In this document: positions 10,898 through 23,263 of the stretch, one piece after another
Layout of the letters: each line of letters starts with the position of its first letter
Numbering within the stretch: the first letter of the stretch is position 1
NCBI GenBank assembly: GCA_965649825.1
Contig: OZ287698.1
Span: forward strand, 248,001-312,000
Reading direction: 5' to 3'
DNA from: Penicillus capitatus
Taxonomy: Eukaryota; Chlorophyta
DNA length: 64,000 bases
The notes under the pieces: model-generated
Told to the model about the DNA's origin: nothing
The model's database searches: none
What the model saw: only the letters and a program-made list of their open reading frames with translations
Translations under genes and position numbers: made by a program

Positions 10898-13800
10898 ATG
10901 GCCTCGTTCGCCGACGACTGTTTCCCAGCGCGTACATGTGTGTATTGTTGTTCATCCGGTTTTTTTCTTCAGTTCTTTGTTAAGGGCGACTCCGAAGAGA
11001 TCTACCAGCTCGAGGTTGAGGGACATGGTTTGGTTCAGATCCTTCGAGAAGGAGAGTGCTTTGCGTGGCGGATTTCGGAGAAATTGGGATTGTTCTCAAG
11101 GACTTTAACAGTTCCGCTCTATTGCAGGGATCTCTGCAACCCGGATAAAGCGATGCGAGATCTGGCCCGTCTGTCGCCGAGTGTTATACGTCGTCGTGTT
11201 CGCCTCGTGTCTGATCGAAATCACGGCATTGATCCATTTATCTTCGTGGGCGATCTCGGGCTCCTGGGTGGCGGAGACAGAGAACCTCCGTCTACCTTTG
11301 ATGCGTATGGATATCAAACTGCCGCCCAATGCAGCACTTCTGGTTCGATGACACGAAGAGCCCTGACTCGTACAGGGAGTTCACTGATCCGGAGGATCTT
11401 TGCTGAAAGAGACTACAAGAGTCTGGAAGAATTGGTGACGGCATTCGACAAAGAAGACGTCCCCGAACATAAACTCGGCTTGGGAGAGCTGATACGGAAA
11501 GTCATCTGCTCCTTCAATGACATGCACGTTAGAGCAGTGACAAACAATCGAGGAGAGGCGGTTCGAGAGTATTTTGCTCTGTGTAAGCTGGACAGTGCGG
11601 GTGATGAGCATCTGCTTTTGCTCAAGGACTTCTTCGACGGTCTTCGAGATAAACTGTATAGTGACGTTCTGAACAACAGACATCTAATGGAGGCAATTGA
11701 ACATACGCTTCAAAGTGTCGACAACGAAGTGTTCGAAGACGATCCGAGCTGTCTTGTTCACCTCGTGCAGTTTCTACTGGAAGTGTTTGATCCGGAGAGA
11801 ACGAGCTTTTCCAGAGAAATGTTCCCCGTGCAATGCAGCGCGATGCATGCTTTGCATCAAAGTGTGAGAATCCTTCATGACATTAGTTCGAGCAGTTGGG
11901 ATCCGAACAAGTTTGAAGGACCTTACGTCAAGTTCAAAGACTGGTGTCAAAGAGTGATCGATGCTGCTGAGCATTATCCAGTAAAGTATCACGCAAAGCT
12001 GTTGCAGCAGAGTTTGACATTATTGCAATCATCTAAGCGAGGCACCCGGCACGCAAATAATGCAAGGCGCATTGCAAACCTTCTCTATGGGGAGGTCGGA
12101 GTTTACCAAATGGTGCGAAAGGCCATCCTTCTCGACTTCGATCTGGGAAATGCAGAAATGACCGTGAGGGCATTAGAGCAAGCAAAACAAAACAGAATCA
12201 TCCACGAGGCGCAATGGCATAAGTACCTTCATGCCTTGGATGTTGCGCGTTTCGCTGCCATAGAAGATCCATTAGCGTTTGAAATGTTTAACAACCTCCT
12301 CTTCACTCTTGTGCTCGAGGAAAAGGGCTCAGACCGTGAACAATGCAAGATCACGAGGTTCGCTGTGGTGGAGATGCTGTATAGCCTCGCTATCCACGGG
12401 AAGGATGGCGCGGTCCGTAAAATAAGTTGCGAGATTCTCTCAAGCCTTGTCGAACAAACAGATGAGTGGGACTGGTTAAGCGATCCCGATCTTTTTCAAG
12501 AGCTGCTCGAAAACCTTTCAGAGCTGAGCTTCCGGGGCTACGAAGAGGAAAGGCGCAAAGCACACAGCGCCATAGACAAACTGGCGGCAAATGTACAAGG
12601 CGCAAAATGCGAACAAGTGTTATCTAAGTGGCTGGAAGAGAAAAACATTCATCAAGGCATCCAGCAAATCTCGTCCGCCCAAGAGGGGGCAGTGGTGAGC
12701 AACAGACTTTTTTATCAAGTGTGGAAGAGTGTGAAGAGCGCGTTGTCTCGTGCGGAATCCGAAGCCCGTCGACCGACGAAACACCATGGTTTGTTTTCAC
12801 CTCTTGTTGTTCACTATTTCGCCGGGAGGAAAATCGAATACAACGAACTAGTCAATGTGTTCGAATTGAGCAGCGAGTCGGTGGTCGTAAAGACAATAGT
12901 TGGCCCGGGTGGGATAGGAAAATCTCAACTCGCGGCAAAGGTGTTCGAACATCTCAAGAGCACGAGCAACTATGTCGACGATTTTTGGATCCCTTCCGAC
13001 TCCGAGGAGGGCCTCTCAGCTGCTTTCTTGCAGATCGCAGAATACCTAGAACTCCCGACAGACACCGAAATTCCAAAGATTGTGAGACATATTCAAGAAG
13101 AGCTTCGAGAATCGCTTTGTCTCTATGTCTTCGACGATGTATCGGATCTCGATATGATTCGCAAATATCTTCCCCAAACAAACGGACATGTCATTGTCAC
13201 GACGAGAGATGGCGGAGCACGAGACTGGGAAGGAAGTATAGTTCGACTGGAGCCGTTTAACAAGCTCGAGGCGCAAGATCTAGCTGGCAGATTCGGATAT
13301 GGAGGATCTTCCGACGGGAAGGTTTTAGAGGAATTATTTGATTTATTGCCTCGGGTTCCGCTTGCCCTTACACAGTTCTTTTCGATGATGAAGCATGAAG
13401 AATTGAGCCCTGCAGAGTGGCTAGATCGGGTGCAGCGCTACGACGCCACAAAAAGGGAAGTCGAGGTGATCGAAATGCTGTCTGCGAAACATGATGGTGA
13501 GGGAGCTAGCGGGATGGTTTTCGTATTCAACTCAAGCATGAGAAGAATTTCAGAAGCGCCCAACGACTTGGGAGCACATTCGATCGATCTTCTCACTAAG
13601 TTAGCACTACTCGACCCAAATGGGGTGCCCATCGAAATGATGTATAAATGGTACGGATGCGAGGACCTGCAATCAAGAACAAGGACTCGAAAATCTGTGA
13701 GGCTCCTTGAACGCTTCTCTCATGTCTCATGGAATAGAGAGAAGAATCAAATCTTCATACACGCAGAGACGCAACTTCTAGCAAGACACGTCCTTTTAGA

Positions 13801-15544
13801 TATCGGAGTAAATATCTCTGATCAAGAGGAGAGTGGAGAACAGACGAAAAAAAACGTTAAGAGCCATATCAACAGCATAGTTCAATCGATCGAACAATAC
13901 ATTGGCGATTGGAGAATGGACCGTTTGAACCGAGAATTATGGACTTTGCTTGCACAGAACACAATTTCATTGCTTAGACATTGCGAAAAGCAGAAGGGTG
14001 TCGACTTGGGATTCAAACTAATCAAACACATATCAACGGCCTATGGGAAAATGTGCATGTTCCGTGAATCACTCTTATACACACAAAGAGCGTTCAAAAT
14101 GTGTGAGCGCCTTCACGGTGAGGCCGATCACGCAGACCTTGTTGACTGCATGAGGAACTATGCCATTGGGCTCGCAAGAACGGGAAGAGACAACGAAGCC
14201 TTGCCGCTCTACAAGAGAGCTGTAGAGATGTGCGAACGCCTTCATGGTGGCGCGGATCATTCGGATCTTGTTGCTTGCATTAAGAGCTATTCCGTCGGAC
14301 TCGAACGAACCGGAAAAGACATCGAAGCTTTGCATCTCTACAAGAGGGCTCTCGAGATGAGTGGACGAATTTGCGGTGGCGCGGATAACCCCGACCTCAT
14401 TGATTGCATTAAGAACTGCGCTATCAGTCTAGCAAGATTAGGAAAAGACAACGAAGCTCTGCCGCTTTATAAGAGAGCTCTCGAGATGTGTGAACGCCTT
14501 TACGGCAATGTGGATCATCCGGACCTTGTCGATTGTATCAGAAACTATTCCGCAGGACTCGCAAGAGCGGGAAGAGATAATGAAGCTTTACCGTTTGACG
14601 AGAAAGCCCTCAAGATGTGCGAGCGCCTTCACGGTGTTGCGGATCATCCAGACCTTGTCGCCTGCATCAGGAACTATGCCTTGGGACTTGAACGATCAGG
14701 AAAAGACAACGAAGCGTTGCCTCTCTATAAGAGGGCTCTCGAGATGTGCACGCGCCTTCACGGCAACACGAATCATCCAGATCTTGTAGATTGCATTAAG
14801 AGTTACTCTATCGGACTTGCAAGAACGGGAAGAGAAAAAGAAGCCTTGCCATTTCGCAAAAGAGCGCTTGAGATGTGCGAACAATTGCATGGTGATGCGA
14901 GTCATATGGATTTCGTCGCATGTATCAGAAATTATGCCATCGGACTCACAAGAACAGGAAGGGATGACGAAGCTCTGTCGCTCTATAAAAGGGCACTCGA
15001 GATGTCTGAGCGGCTCCATGGGAATGATGACCATCCAGACCTTGTCACTTGTATCAGAAATTATGCCGTTGGTCTCAAACGAAAAGGAAGGCACAGCGAA
15101 GCTTTACCGTTGCACAAAAGAGCACTCGAGATGTGTGAGCGCCTTCATGGCAACACGGATCATCCAGACCTTGTTGATTGCATTAGAAGTTATGCCATCG
15201 GACTTTCAAGAACGGGGCGAGAAGGCGAAGCTTTGCCACTTCGCAAGAGAGCTCTCGTGATGTGTGAGCGTCTCTACGGCGACGTGGATCATCCAAACCT
15301 CGTCGCTTGCATGAGGAACTACGCTATTGGCCTCGAACGATCGGAAAGTAACAACGAAGCTCTCGTGCTCCTCAAGCGGGCTTTCGAGATGTGCAAGCGT
15401 CTCCACGGTGACACGGATCATCCTGATCTCGTGGCTTGCATCAAGAGCTACGCCATCGGACTTGCAAAAGCGGAAAGGGACGATGAAGCATTGTCGTATT
15501 CGAAAAGGGCAAAGGAAATGCTTGAACGACTTGGTAACGAATGA
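10898..15544 (+). CDS. STAND NTPase: unknown N-terminal domain, NB-ARC, TPR array
   Basis: The frame runs 1548 codons. Sequence before about residue 150 looks less protein-like and includes a possible intron (GTACATG to TTCTTCAG near 10,931-10,972), so the ATG at 11348 is a likely start. Residues about 235-545 are helical and resemble the N-terminal region of the NACHT protein at 51,396. The NB-ARC follows: P-loop GPGGIGKS (669-676), Walker B LYVFDDV, sensor VTTR (767-770) and a GLPL-like VPLAL. From about residue 1058 come eleven 43-residue kinesin-light-chain-type TPRs plus a partial twelfth. Such proteins are ATP-driven signalling switches. A role in recognition, immunity or self/non-self is inferred from architecture only. 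Confidence 0.85.
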   Translation: MASFADDCFPARTCVYCCSSGFFLQFFVKGDSEEIYQLEVEGHGLVQILREGECFAWRISEKLGLFSRTLTVPLYCRDLCNPDKAMRDLARLSPSVIRRRVRLVSDRNHGIDPFIFVGDLGLLGGGDREPPSTFDAYGYQTAAQCSTSGSMTRRALTRTGSSLIRRIFAERDYKSLEELVTAFDKEDVPEHKLGLGELIRKVICSFNDMHVRAVTNNRGEAVREYFALCKLDSAGDEHLLLLKDFFDGLRDKLYSDVLNNRHLMEAIEHTLQSVDNEVFEDDPSCLVHLVQFLLEVFDPERTSFSREMFPVQCSAMHALHQSVRILHDISSSSWDPNKFEGPYVKFKDWCQRVIDAAEHYPVKYHAKLLQQSLTLLQSSKRGTRHANNARRIANLLYGEVGVYQMVRKAILLDFDLGNAEMTVRALEQAKQNRIIHEAQWHKYLHALDVARFAAIEDPLAFEMFNNLLFTLVLEEKGSDREQCKITRFAVVEMLYSLAIHGKDGAVRKISCEILSSLVEQTDEWDWLSDPDLFQELLENLSELSFRGYEEERRKAHSAIDKLAANVQGAKCEQVLSKWLEEKNIHQGIQQISSAQEGAVVSNRLFYQVWKSVKSALSRAESEARRPTKHHGLFSPLVVHYFAGRKIEYNELVNVFELSSESVVVKTIVGPGGIGKSQLAAKVFEHLKSTSNYVDDFWIPSDSEEGLSAAFLQIAEYLELPTDTEIPKIVRHIQEELRESLCLYVFDDVSDLDMIRKYLPQTNGHVIVTTRDGGARDWEGSIVRLEPFNKLEAQDLAGRFGYGGSSDGKVLEELFDLLPRVPLALTQFFSMMKHEELSPAEWLDRVQRYDATKREVEVIEMLSAKHDGEGASGMVFVFNSSMRRISEAPNDLGAHSIDLLTKLALLDPNGVPIEMMYKWYGCEDLQSRTRTRKSVRLLERFSHVSWNREKNQIFIHAETQLLARHVLLDIGVNISDQEESGEQTKKNVKSHINSIVQSIEQYIGDWRMDRLNRELWTLLAQNTISLLRHCEKQKGVDLGFKLIKHISTAYGKMCMFRESLLYTQRAFKMCERLHGEADHADLVDCMRNYAIGLARTGRDNEALPLYKRAVEMCERLHGGADHSDLVACIKSYSVGLERTGKDIEALHLYKRALEMSGRICGGADNPDLIDCIKNCAISLARLGKDNEALPLYKRALEMCERLYGNVDHPDLVDCIRNYSAGLARAGRDNEALPFDEKALKMCERLHGVADHPDLVACIRNYALGLERSGKDNEALPLYKRALEMCTRLHGNTNHPDLVDCIKSYSIGLARTGREKEALPFRKRALEMCEQLHGDASHMDFVACIRNYAIGLTRTGRDDEALSLYKRALEMSERLHGNDDHPDLVTCIRNYAVGLKRKGRHSEALPLHKRALEMCERLHGNTDHPDLVDCIRSYAIGLSRTGREGEALPLRKRALVMCERLYGDVDHPNLVACMRNYAIGLERSESNNEALVLLKRAFEMCKRLHGDTDHPDLVACIKSYAIGLAKAERDDEALSYSKRAKEMLERLGNE
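14069..15544 (+). repeat. 129-bp coding tandem repeats (TPR array)
   Basis: Eleven full units of 129 nt (43 residues) plus a partial last one encode YKRALEMCERLHG...DHPDLV..CIRNYAIGLARTGRDNEA-type TPRs. Each unit is one residue longer than the usual 42-residue kinesin-light-chain TPR, owing to an extra residue before DHPDL. Units are clearly related but not identical at DNA level. Confidence 0.85.
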
Positions 15545-16833
15545 AATTTTGGATTTACTCTTAATTAATCTCCATTTCCTTTCCGTCTAAGATTAAAGAG
15601 TCTTGTGCTTGAATTTCTGCGTCGAGAGGGATGCGTGACTTAATTTAATGACCACATGCGAACTTGTTATTAAATACTTCCGTCAGAGACGGGCATGTAA
15701 CGCAGGCAGGTTGAATACAGAGAGCGTTTAATAACCGATCGGGATCCTTTCTGGACTCTATTGACGATGTCGTCTCGAAAGGTAGGTAGGTGCCAGAGAC
15801 CGGTCGGTCCATTAGCCAACGATAGTTCCGCTGACGTTGTTAAATGTATAGTGTTCTTCTTATTTGATGACATGGTTTGTATCGAATGACGTCTTCCATG
15901 TGACTAACGAGCCTGTCAGATGAGCTTATCTCAAAGAACCTCTTGTTAAGTCACTTCTTTATGATGCGACAAAGCCTATCCTGACTAATAATAGTTAAAC
16001 CTTACATTAGGTGATGTAGCCAAGCTGCTTCTTTTGTTAATTGCGAGTAACACGCAACTCCTCTGTTGCCTATTCTTATTTTTTCCGTCAGAAGAAGATC
16101 AATGACGATGACTTTGTGGTGTATAACAAGAAAACAGCGCATACATACATGTTACCCTTTCGATTTCCTCATCTGTCGGCCATCCATCGACCGCTTTCTT
16201 TTTCTTGCTGCTGCGATATGCGGACTTACGATCTTGCCAGATCGCTCGGTGAATTCATTCCTGACTTTTCACTCTGCTCTCGGTTGCCTTTCTCTATTTC
16301 CCTGGGGGTAAAATTCTACTTGTAGTCAAATCGACGTCGCTATCCATTGTTCATGCCAAGAAGCATCACTGAATCCAAATCTTAATGAGACACCACATTC
16401 GATGACGATCGACGCAACGTGAACTTCGCCGTCAGAGATCGCTCATGTCAGTACGAGATTGATCCGATGGGTCCATTAAAATCGAGTTCTGTGTGTTGCC
16501 TTTTATCGAAAATGGACAGCAGTTCATCCCACAGCTTCAAAGTGCTCAATGCCATATGCTAGACTGCACAAAAAAGAAAACAGACAGACAAAGACCGATT
16601 TTCCCCCACTTCAAAACCACGGTGACGCACTTTTATCTACACTGCATGCTACGACCGTCTAAACTGCAGACCAGTTACCGATCATCTACAGGAACCGTCT
16701 CACAGGAGAGACAAGATGGATTTGCAAGCAATGGAAGAAAGCTATAAGCTAACATGTGTCAAGAAGAAATGAAATGTGCAGAATTACAAGAATGAGAACC
16801 AATCCATCCATGTACGAAAGAAAAATTGGTGTT
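15545..16833. other. Intergenic, no gene recognised
   Basis: Frames of up to about 94 codons occur (for example plus 16,041-16,325), but none has a recognisable domain. The sequence is AT-richer than the genes around it. The last part is probably the 3' UTR of the minus-strand EamA gene. Confidence 0.4.
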
Positions 16834-18342
16834 TTAAGCTTGAGAGTCAGATTGGTTCGCAAGTTCGAATTCTTTCAGGTTTTTCTCTGTACTAGCGCTG
16901 TGCGGCGGCTCTTCTTTCTTTGGAGTCTGTGCCGTGACAACAATGACTGAGATAACAATGATTCCGGCGCCCACACTCGAAATCGGCGATACGCTTTCGG
17001 ACAGGAACACCATTCCAACAATGCCAGAAAGCAGCATGTTTGTCATGTAGAGGGATGTGACTTTCGTGGGCGGTCCGATTTGCAAAGCACGAGTTGAAGC
17101 GAGTTGAAGGCCAATGCCAAGCAGGCACGTGGCACCGTAGCACAACAGATCCAATCTCGAATGCGTTAGACTGATCGGCATCGGAAATCGCGTAACTAAA
17201 AAAGGAATGCTCAAGAAAAAACAAAATAGATGCATGTATGTCGTAAACACGATGGTGGGCACGCTCTTACCAATATACCTTCAACACAGACGGTCTTTAG
17301 AGAAGGGGAGAACGGAGCGAGGACTTACCGTATGAGAATAAAAGTACAAGCCATGAAGATGTTGGTCACGATTCCGGCACCGACGCCCAGAATGCGGGTC
17401 GTATCCCATTCGCTATCATCTCCGAAGAGAAAAGGAGGCTGCGCGACAAGAGCATTGCCAATAACGCAGCCACCGACTCCGAACCAAGAAAGGAACCCCA
17501 GACGCTCCATCCCAAACGCCCAGGACAGCAGAGACGTCGTCACTACATCCACCCATCCACGCCTGTCATCACGAAGATCGGGTCGGGGTTACCGGGATAG
17601 CTGTTTGCAATGAAGGACGAAATGGAGAGTGGCAATGCGTATGTGCTCATTGCCAGCCCAAAGAAAGCAATGGCTCCAAAAATACCACGCAGGAGAAAGA
17701 GGGGGACGAGGTGCCGAGGCTCGATCAGCGATATTCCTTTCCACCAACATGTGCCCAGAAGGACGATTGAGCAGAAGCAGGAACGTATCGCCGTGATTTG
17801 AAAGACTGAGACACGAGCGGACAAGATCTTGATGCAGGTGACGTTCAAAGCGACCCCAAGGGCAGCCGTCAAAATCAGGAGGACATAGTTGTCGAGGTAG
17901 AACCTACCACCACCACCGCAAACCCTCCGTTCAGTGCCGGATGCATGAAACGACGCCTTTACGTACTTGACAGCGCGGTGTGCGTACTGTCCCGCATAGT
18001 GAACGCAATTTTTATGAACAGGGCTGACATCTCGCTCTGGCAGTGCCGTTCTTGTCTCTACGCAAAAGCATGCGCAACCGTCGAGCCCTCTTTCAAGTAA
18101 TGGACGCTTGTGCCTTGATTGTACGTCGTGTGTTCGGGGACCGGATGTCCAATGTCATGCTCCTTATGTGAGGACGCGGAGTGGATATTTAGGATGAATG
18201 CTGAATCGTCGGATTGGGGCTTCGTCACTGACGCTTTGTCGTTGAGATCATCATATGTTTCGTGTTCGGACATTTCCCCTTTATCGTTGTTGAATCTCTT
18301 ATTGCACACGCTACGCTTTTCTGTCAAACGGTGCACATGCAC
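16834..18342 (-). CDS. EamA-type (drug/metabolite superfamily) membrane transporter
   Basis: At least four exons splice across introns of 46-63 nt. After a polar N-terminus of about 100 residues come roughly ten hydrophobic segments in two EamA halves. The first includes YVLLILTAALGVALNVTCIKI, then a loop with FQITAIRSCFCSIVLLGTCWW and RGIFGAIAFFGLAMSTYALPL. The second ends each half with the typical SLLSWAFGMERLGFLSWFGV and LYMTNMLLSGIVGMVFLSESVSP stretches. KSVPTIVFTTYMHLF joins across a clean 51-nt intron. These proteins move sugars phosphates, nucleotide precursors or other metabolites across organelle or plasma membranes; the substrate cannot be told. The N-terminal exon joins are less certain than the core. 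Confidence 0.75.
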
Positions 18343-18979
18343 AAGGCAACGCGTAGACGACGAATTGAAGTCAGGTTTGGAATGAAGTCTGTTTTAATCG
18401 CGATGGAAGGTCCCTGCCTCGTTCGGCGTACGTCAAGGGTGACGAAGCCTTTCGGTTGACGCATCTGGACGGCGGTTTGCAGACGGTCGACCAGCAGAGA
18501 GGAATCGCCGTCCAGAATAGCGCGTGCCTCAAGAGCGGTTAAACGAGGCAAGGCGATGAGCATACGTCATCGGAGTCTCCCTTCAACGAGGCATCGCCAC
18601 CCGCTCGAGTATTGGCTGCTTTGATGGGCGACGGTATTCTGAGTCGGATAACGAATCGGTCTTGCACGGGAGACGATTTCGACAAGCCTCGTCGCGATTG
18701 CCTTAAGGTGATGCAGCACTACAAGATACCTATCCTACCCCTCCAGTAGGACGTCGCCTCAAAAGTCTCGCTCTTCTGGCAGCAAACAACGCGCGTCTGC
18801 CATTTTACTCAGCGTACAGGGAACAGACGTTCGTCTTCTTTCGCTTGCTGTATGCCTTCGCGAGAGTGTGTGCTGTGTCCGTGGTGCATTTCGACGCGCG
18901 GTGTGCTGCCTCGTTGGCCTTACGGACTGGGCCACACCTCATTGTCTAGCGACGCTGACCAGTTTTGGCCGCGTCCATT
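18343..18979. other. Region between divergent EamA and heme-lyase genes
   Basis: A minus-strand frame at 18,563-18,324 (starting MLIALPRLTALEARAILDG) looks protein-like and may be a 5' exon of the EamA gene or a small gene; I could not join it in frame. The rest should hold the promoters of both genes. Confidence 0.35.
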
Positions 18980-19935
18980 ATGGGTCATCACTTGAGTACG
19001 TCGTCGTCGTCTGCAGCGGAAGGAACGACGTCTCCGGCGGCAACGTTGCCGAAATCTGTATGTCCTGTTCTTTCCGAAGCCGATGTCTACACTGTCTACA
19101 ACGGCGTCGTTCGGCCTCGCGACGGCACAGACCAGCTGAGTGAACGCAATGCGATGCCCATTGGCCTAAGGAACCGACCGATGACGGGTCAACTGAAAAC
19201 GCTCTCGACGGAGCGCATACGGTCGACGATCCCCAAAGGCGGCTCGCAAGACACCTGGACATATCCCTCCCCCCAAATGTTTTTCAACGGTATTCTGGCA
19301 CCCAAAGAGGGCAACGTCCCGTCAGCCTATCTGTGCAGCGTTGAAACGCAAGGGCAAGGGAGAGGATGTCGTGGAAGATGATATGGACGCCGTTGTCCAT
19401 GCACATAACAGTAAGGCCTCGGCGCAAGGCGGTCAACCTCATTGAAGTCACACTTCTTAGCGTTGAATGAGATCACGTGGCAACATGTCATGCAATGGGA
19501 GAGACTGCATTGCCAAACGTGTCCCGATCCGAAGTTGCTGAAGTTCTGTGGGCGACCAGATGCATTAAGGTCACCGCACCTGTAGAGGAGACTCTCATCT
19601 GAGAGGTCTTTAGTCCGAAGGCGCGTTTTCGATCCGTCGTTGGCGACGGTCCCTTCGATCGACACGACTGGACGGTGGATCGCTGCGGCATTCCTGTGCG
19701 TTATGTCATCGATTTCTATTTCGATGATGCGAAAGCTGGCGAGCCAGAAGTAATGAAATCTCACTCTTTTTGTGTGAGATGTCTTTTCCAGGCATTTCGT
19801 GTGGATGCCCGTCCTGCGTTGGACTCGTGCCAGGCGGTACACGATCGTGTGAAAATGTCCATCTATCGTATCTGCGCACGAGTTGGCATACCCTGTCCCA
19901 TCACAGGTCACACTTCTGGAAAGCTTAAGGAGTAG
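18980..19935 (+). CDS. HCCS: Cytochrome c heme lyase (holocytochrome c synthase)
   Basis: This mitochondrial intermembrane-space enzyme attaches heme to apocytochrome c (system III). Five exons (18980-19289, 19339-19410, 19461-19569, 19614-19749, 19792-19935) splice in phase over 42-50-nt introns into about 256 residues. Family signatures in order are an N-terminal CPVLSEAD heme-regulatory CP motif, [78 protein letters not shown] and [10 protein letters not shown]. The heme-contact histidines (AHN and RHDW contexts) are present. The start [10 protein letters not shown] resembles the MG start of homologues. The stop lies 10 bp from the convergent DHQ synthase stop. The choice of system III is a useful lineage marker. 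Confidence 0.92.
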
Positions 19936-19945
19936 GAGAGTGTGT

Positions 19946-21674
<1,729 letters not shown>

Positions 21675-21851
21675 CTCGTCTTATCTAGTAATGCACACAC
21701 GCGAGCGCGAGTTCCTTTACAAGTACCGTCGCAATCTTCAGTCAGACACCGACTATACTTAATTATCAAGAATGGGTGCATCGTCATCTGTCGAGTCGAA
21801 ATAGCTCTGGAGAATCTCTTCTTAGACGACATAAGGTTGTGATGTGACAGG

Positions 21852-22853
21852 TCATACTTTAGCCGAATCGGAGTCGTCGCTTGGGTAGTCATTACCACGA
21901 TAGTACTCGTGATCCGGATTCTCCAAGTCTTCTTCGCACCATTCCACATTCACGTCATCCATAAGATTCCCTTCTTCGTCAAAGTACTGCGCATCTCACT
22001 CTTTTGCCATTTCTGTGATCGGGAGAGCAGGTCACACTTGATCAAGTCGATGATCAGCAGCTTCGACGTAGTAGTCGTATTCTTGATCCTCGACATCCGA
22101 TGCCTCTTCCGAAGAGGTATCCGAAAAATCTACTCCTTCCTCAGCAGCCGCCATCGCCCGAACAACGGGAAAGCATTTCCTGAGCATGCGCCGTTCCCGG
22201 TCATCCGTACTGAACTTGTAAGCTTGAATCAATTCCTCGTTCACAGAAACCGACTGCCACAGCACGCGTCCCGTTTGCACAGAGAGAGATTCAGAAATGC
22301 CTGATCGGATGAAGGATGTAACTGTCTGTAAACTGTGATGAGATAGTCGATCTTGTCCGGATGGACTGCGCTGTGCCGATAGGGTTGAAACTACGAAGCC
22401 CATGGGACGACTGTCAAAGACTGCACAGCTGAAGAGCACACGCACTTTGCGAATGATCGCTTGTAGCGTTTTTTCCATCGCCGCCTTTTTATGAACGGAG
22501 CTTATGTGTGAGAAAGGAAGGTCACACTTCCATCGAATTCTCCCACGCTGTCCTCTCCATTGCTCACGTAGCATACGAGCCAGCAATGGTCTTCCACGCC
22601 TCTGCGAGACACAGGACTGAGAGATGCACCAACGGTGTGCGTTATGGCTCTCGCTCGGCACCTGCGCACCCCTTCCAGCCCTCCGTGACTTGCGTGGACG
22701 TCTCGGGTTGGTCTCCGATAGCGATAGAGCATTGAACAGCAGTTGAGCCTCTCTACCCAGTTTGCGCAAACGCGTTTTGCGCGGGGAGAGCACGCCATCT
22801 ACACAGGTGTCGTCGTCGTTGCGGCACGTGGTCTTGCGTTGCAGCGATGTCAA
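21852..22853 (-). CDS. IWR1: IWR1-like RNA polymerase II nuclear import factor
   Basis: The last two exons join over a 51-nt intron (21987-22037) and give the acidic Iwr1 domain: YDYYVEAADHRLDQ then YFDEEGNLMDD, WCEEDLENPDHEYYRGNDYP and a terminal acidic tail. The tyrosine/acidic pattern ending in NDYP is typical of Iwr1, which escorts assembled RNA polymerase II into the nucleus. Upstream the frame is open to 22853, but two or three further introns are likely (for example one ending CATCTCTCAG and one starting GTGAGCAATG), so the N-terminal half and start are uncertain. Confidence 0.6.
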
Positions 22854-23263
22854 CCGGGAGCTTGGTCGCGTCGTCGTTTGATTTTGGTGATCTGTAAACG
22901 GCGTGGTGCCTGTAGATGCATGGGGTTTGTGCTGGTCGACATGCGACGTATAAACAAACGACTAAATGCTCTAAATGATGTCTGCCTTTGTTTGAACGAC
23001 ATCATCGTCATCATCATGTCGTCAATGACAGCGTTTCCCGTCCCAATGAGAAGAGAAAGAGAGAATCGTGGAGAGAAATGCGGAGCCTTGTGACGACAAT
23101 GGCTCGACGAATTTCGCCCACTGCTAGAAGCACGAGACAAAAAGATTATATGTGTGGTGGTGTTGCAGTGGTGGTGTGTGTATACTATTAGAAATACAAA
23201 AGATTCGACAGACCAGATCTCTCATTCAGTAAAAGCCACAACGACGGAGATTCGACACATCCA

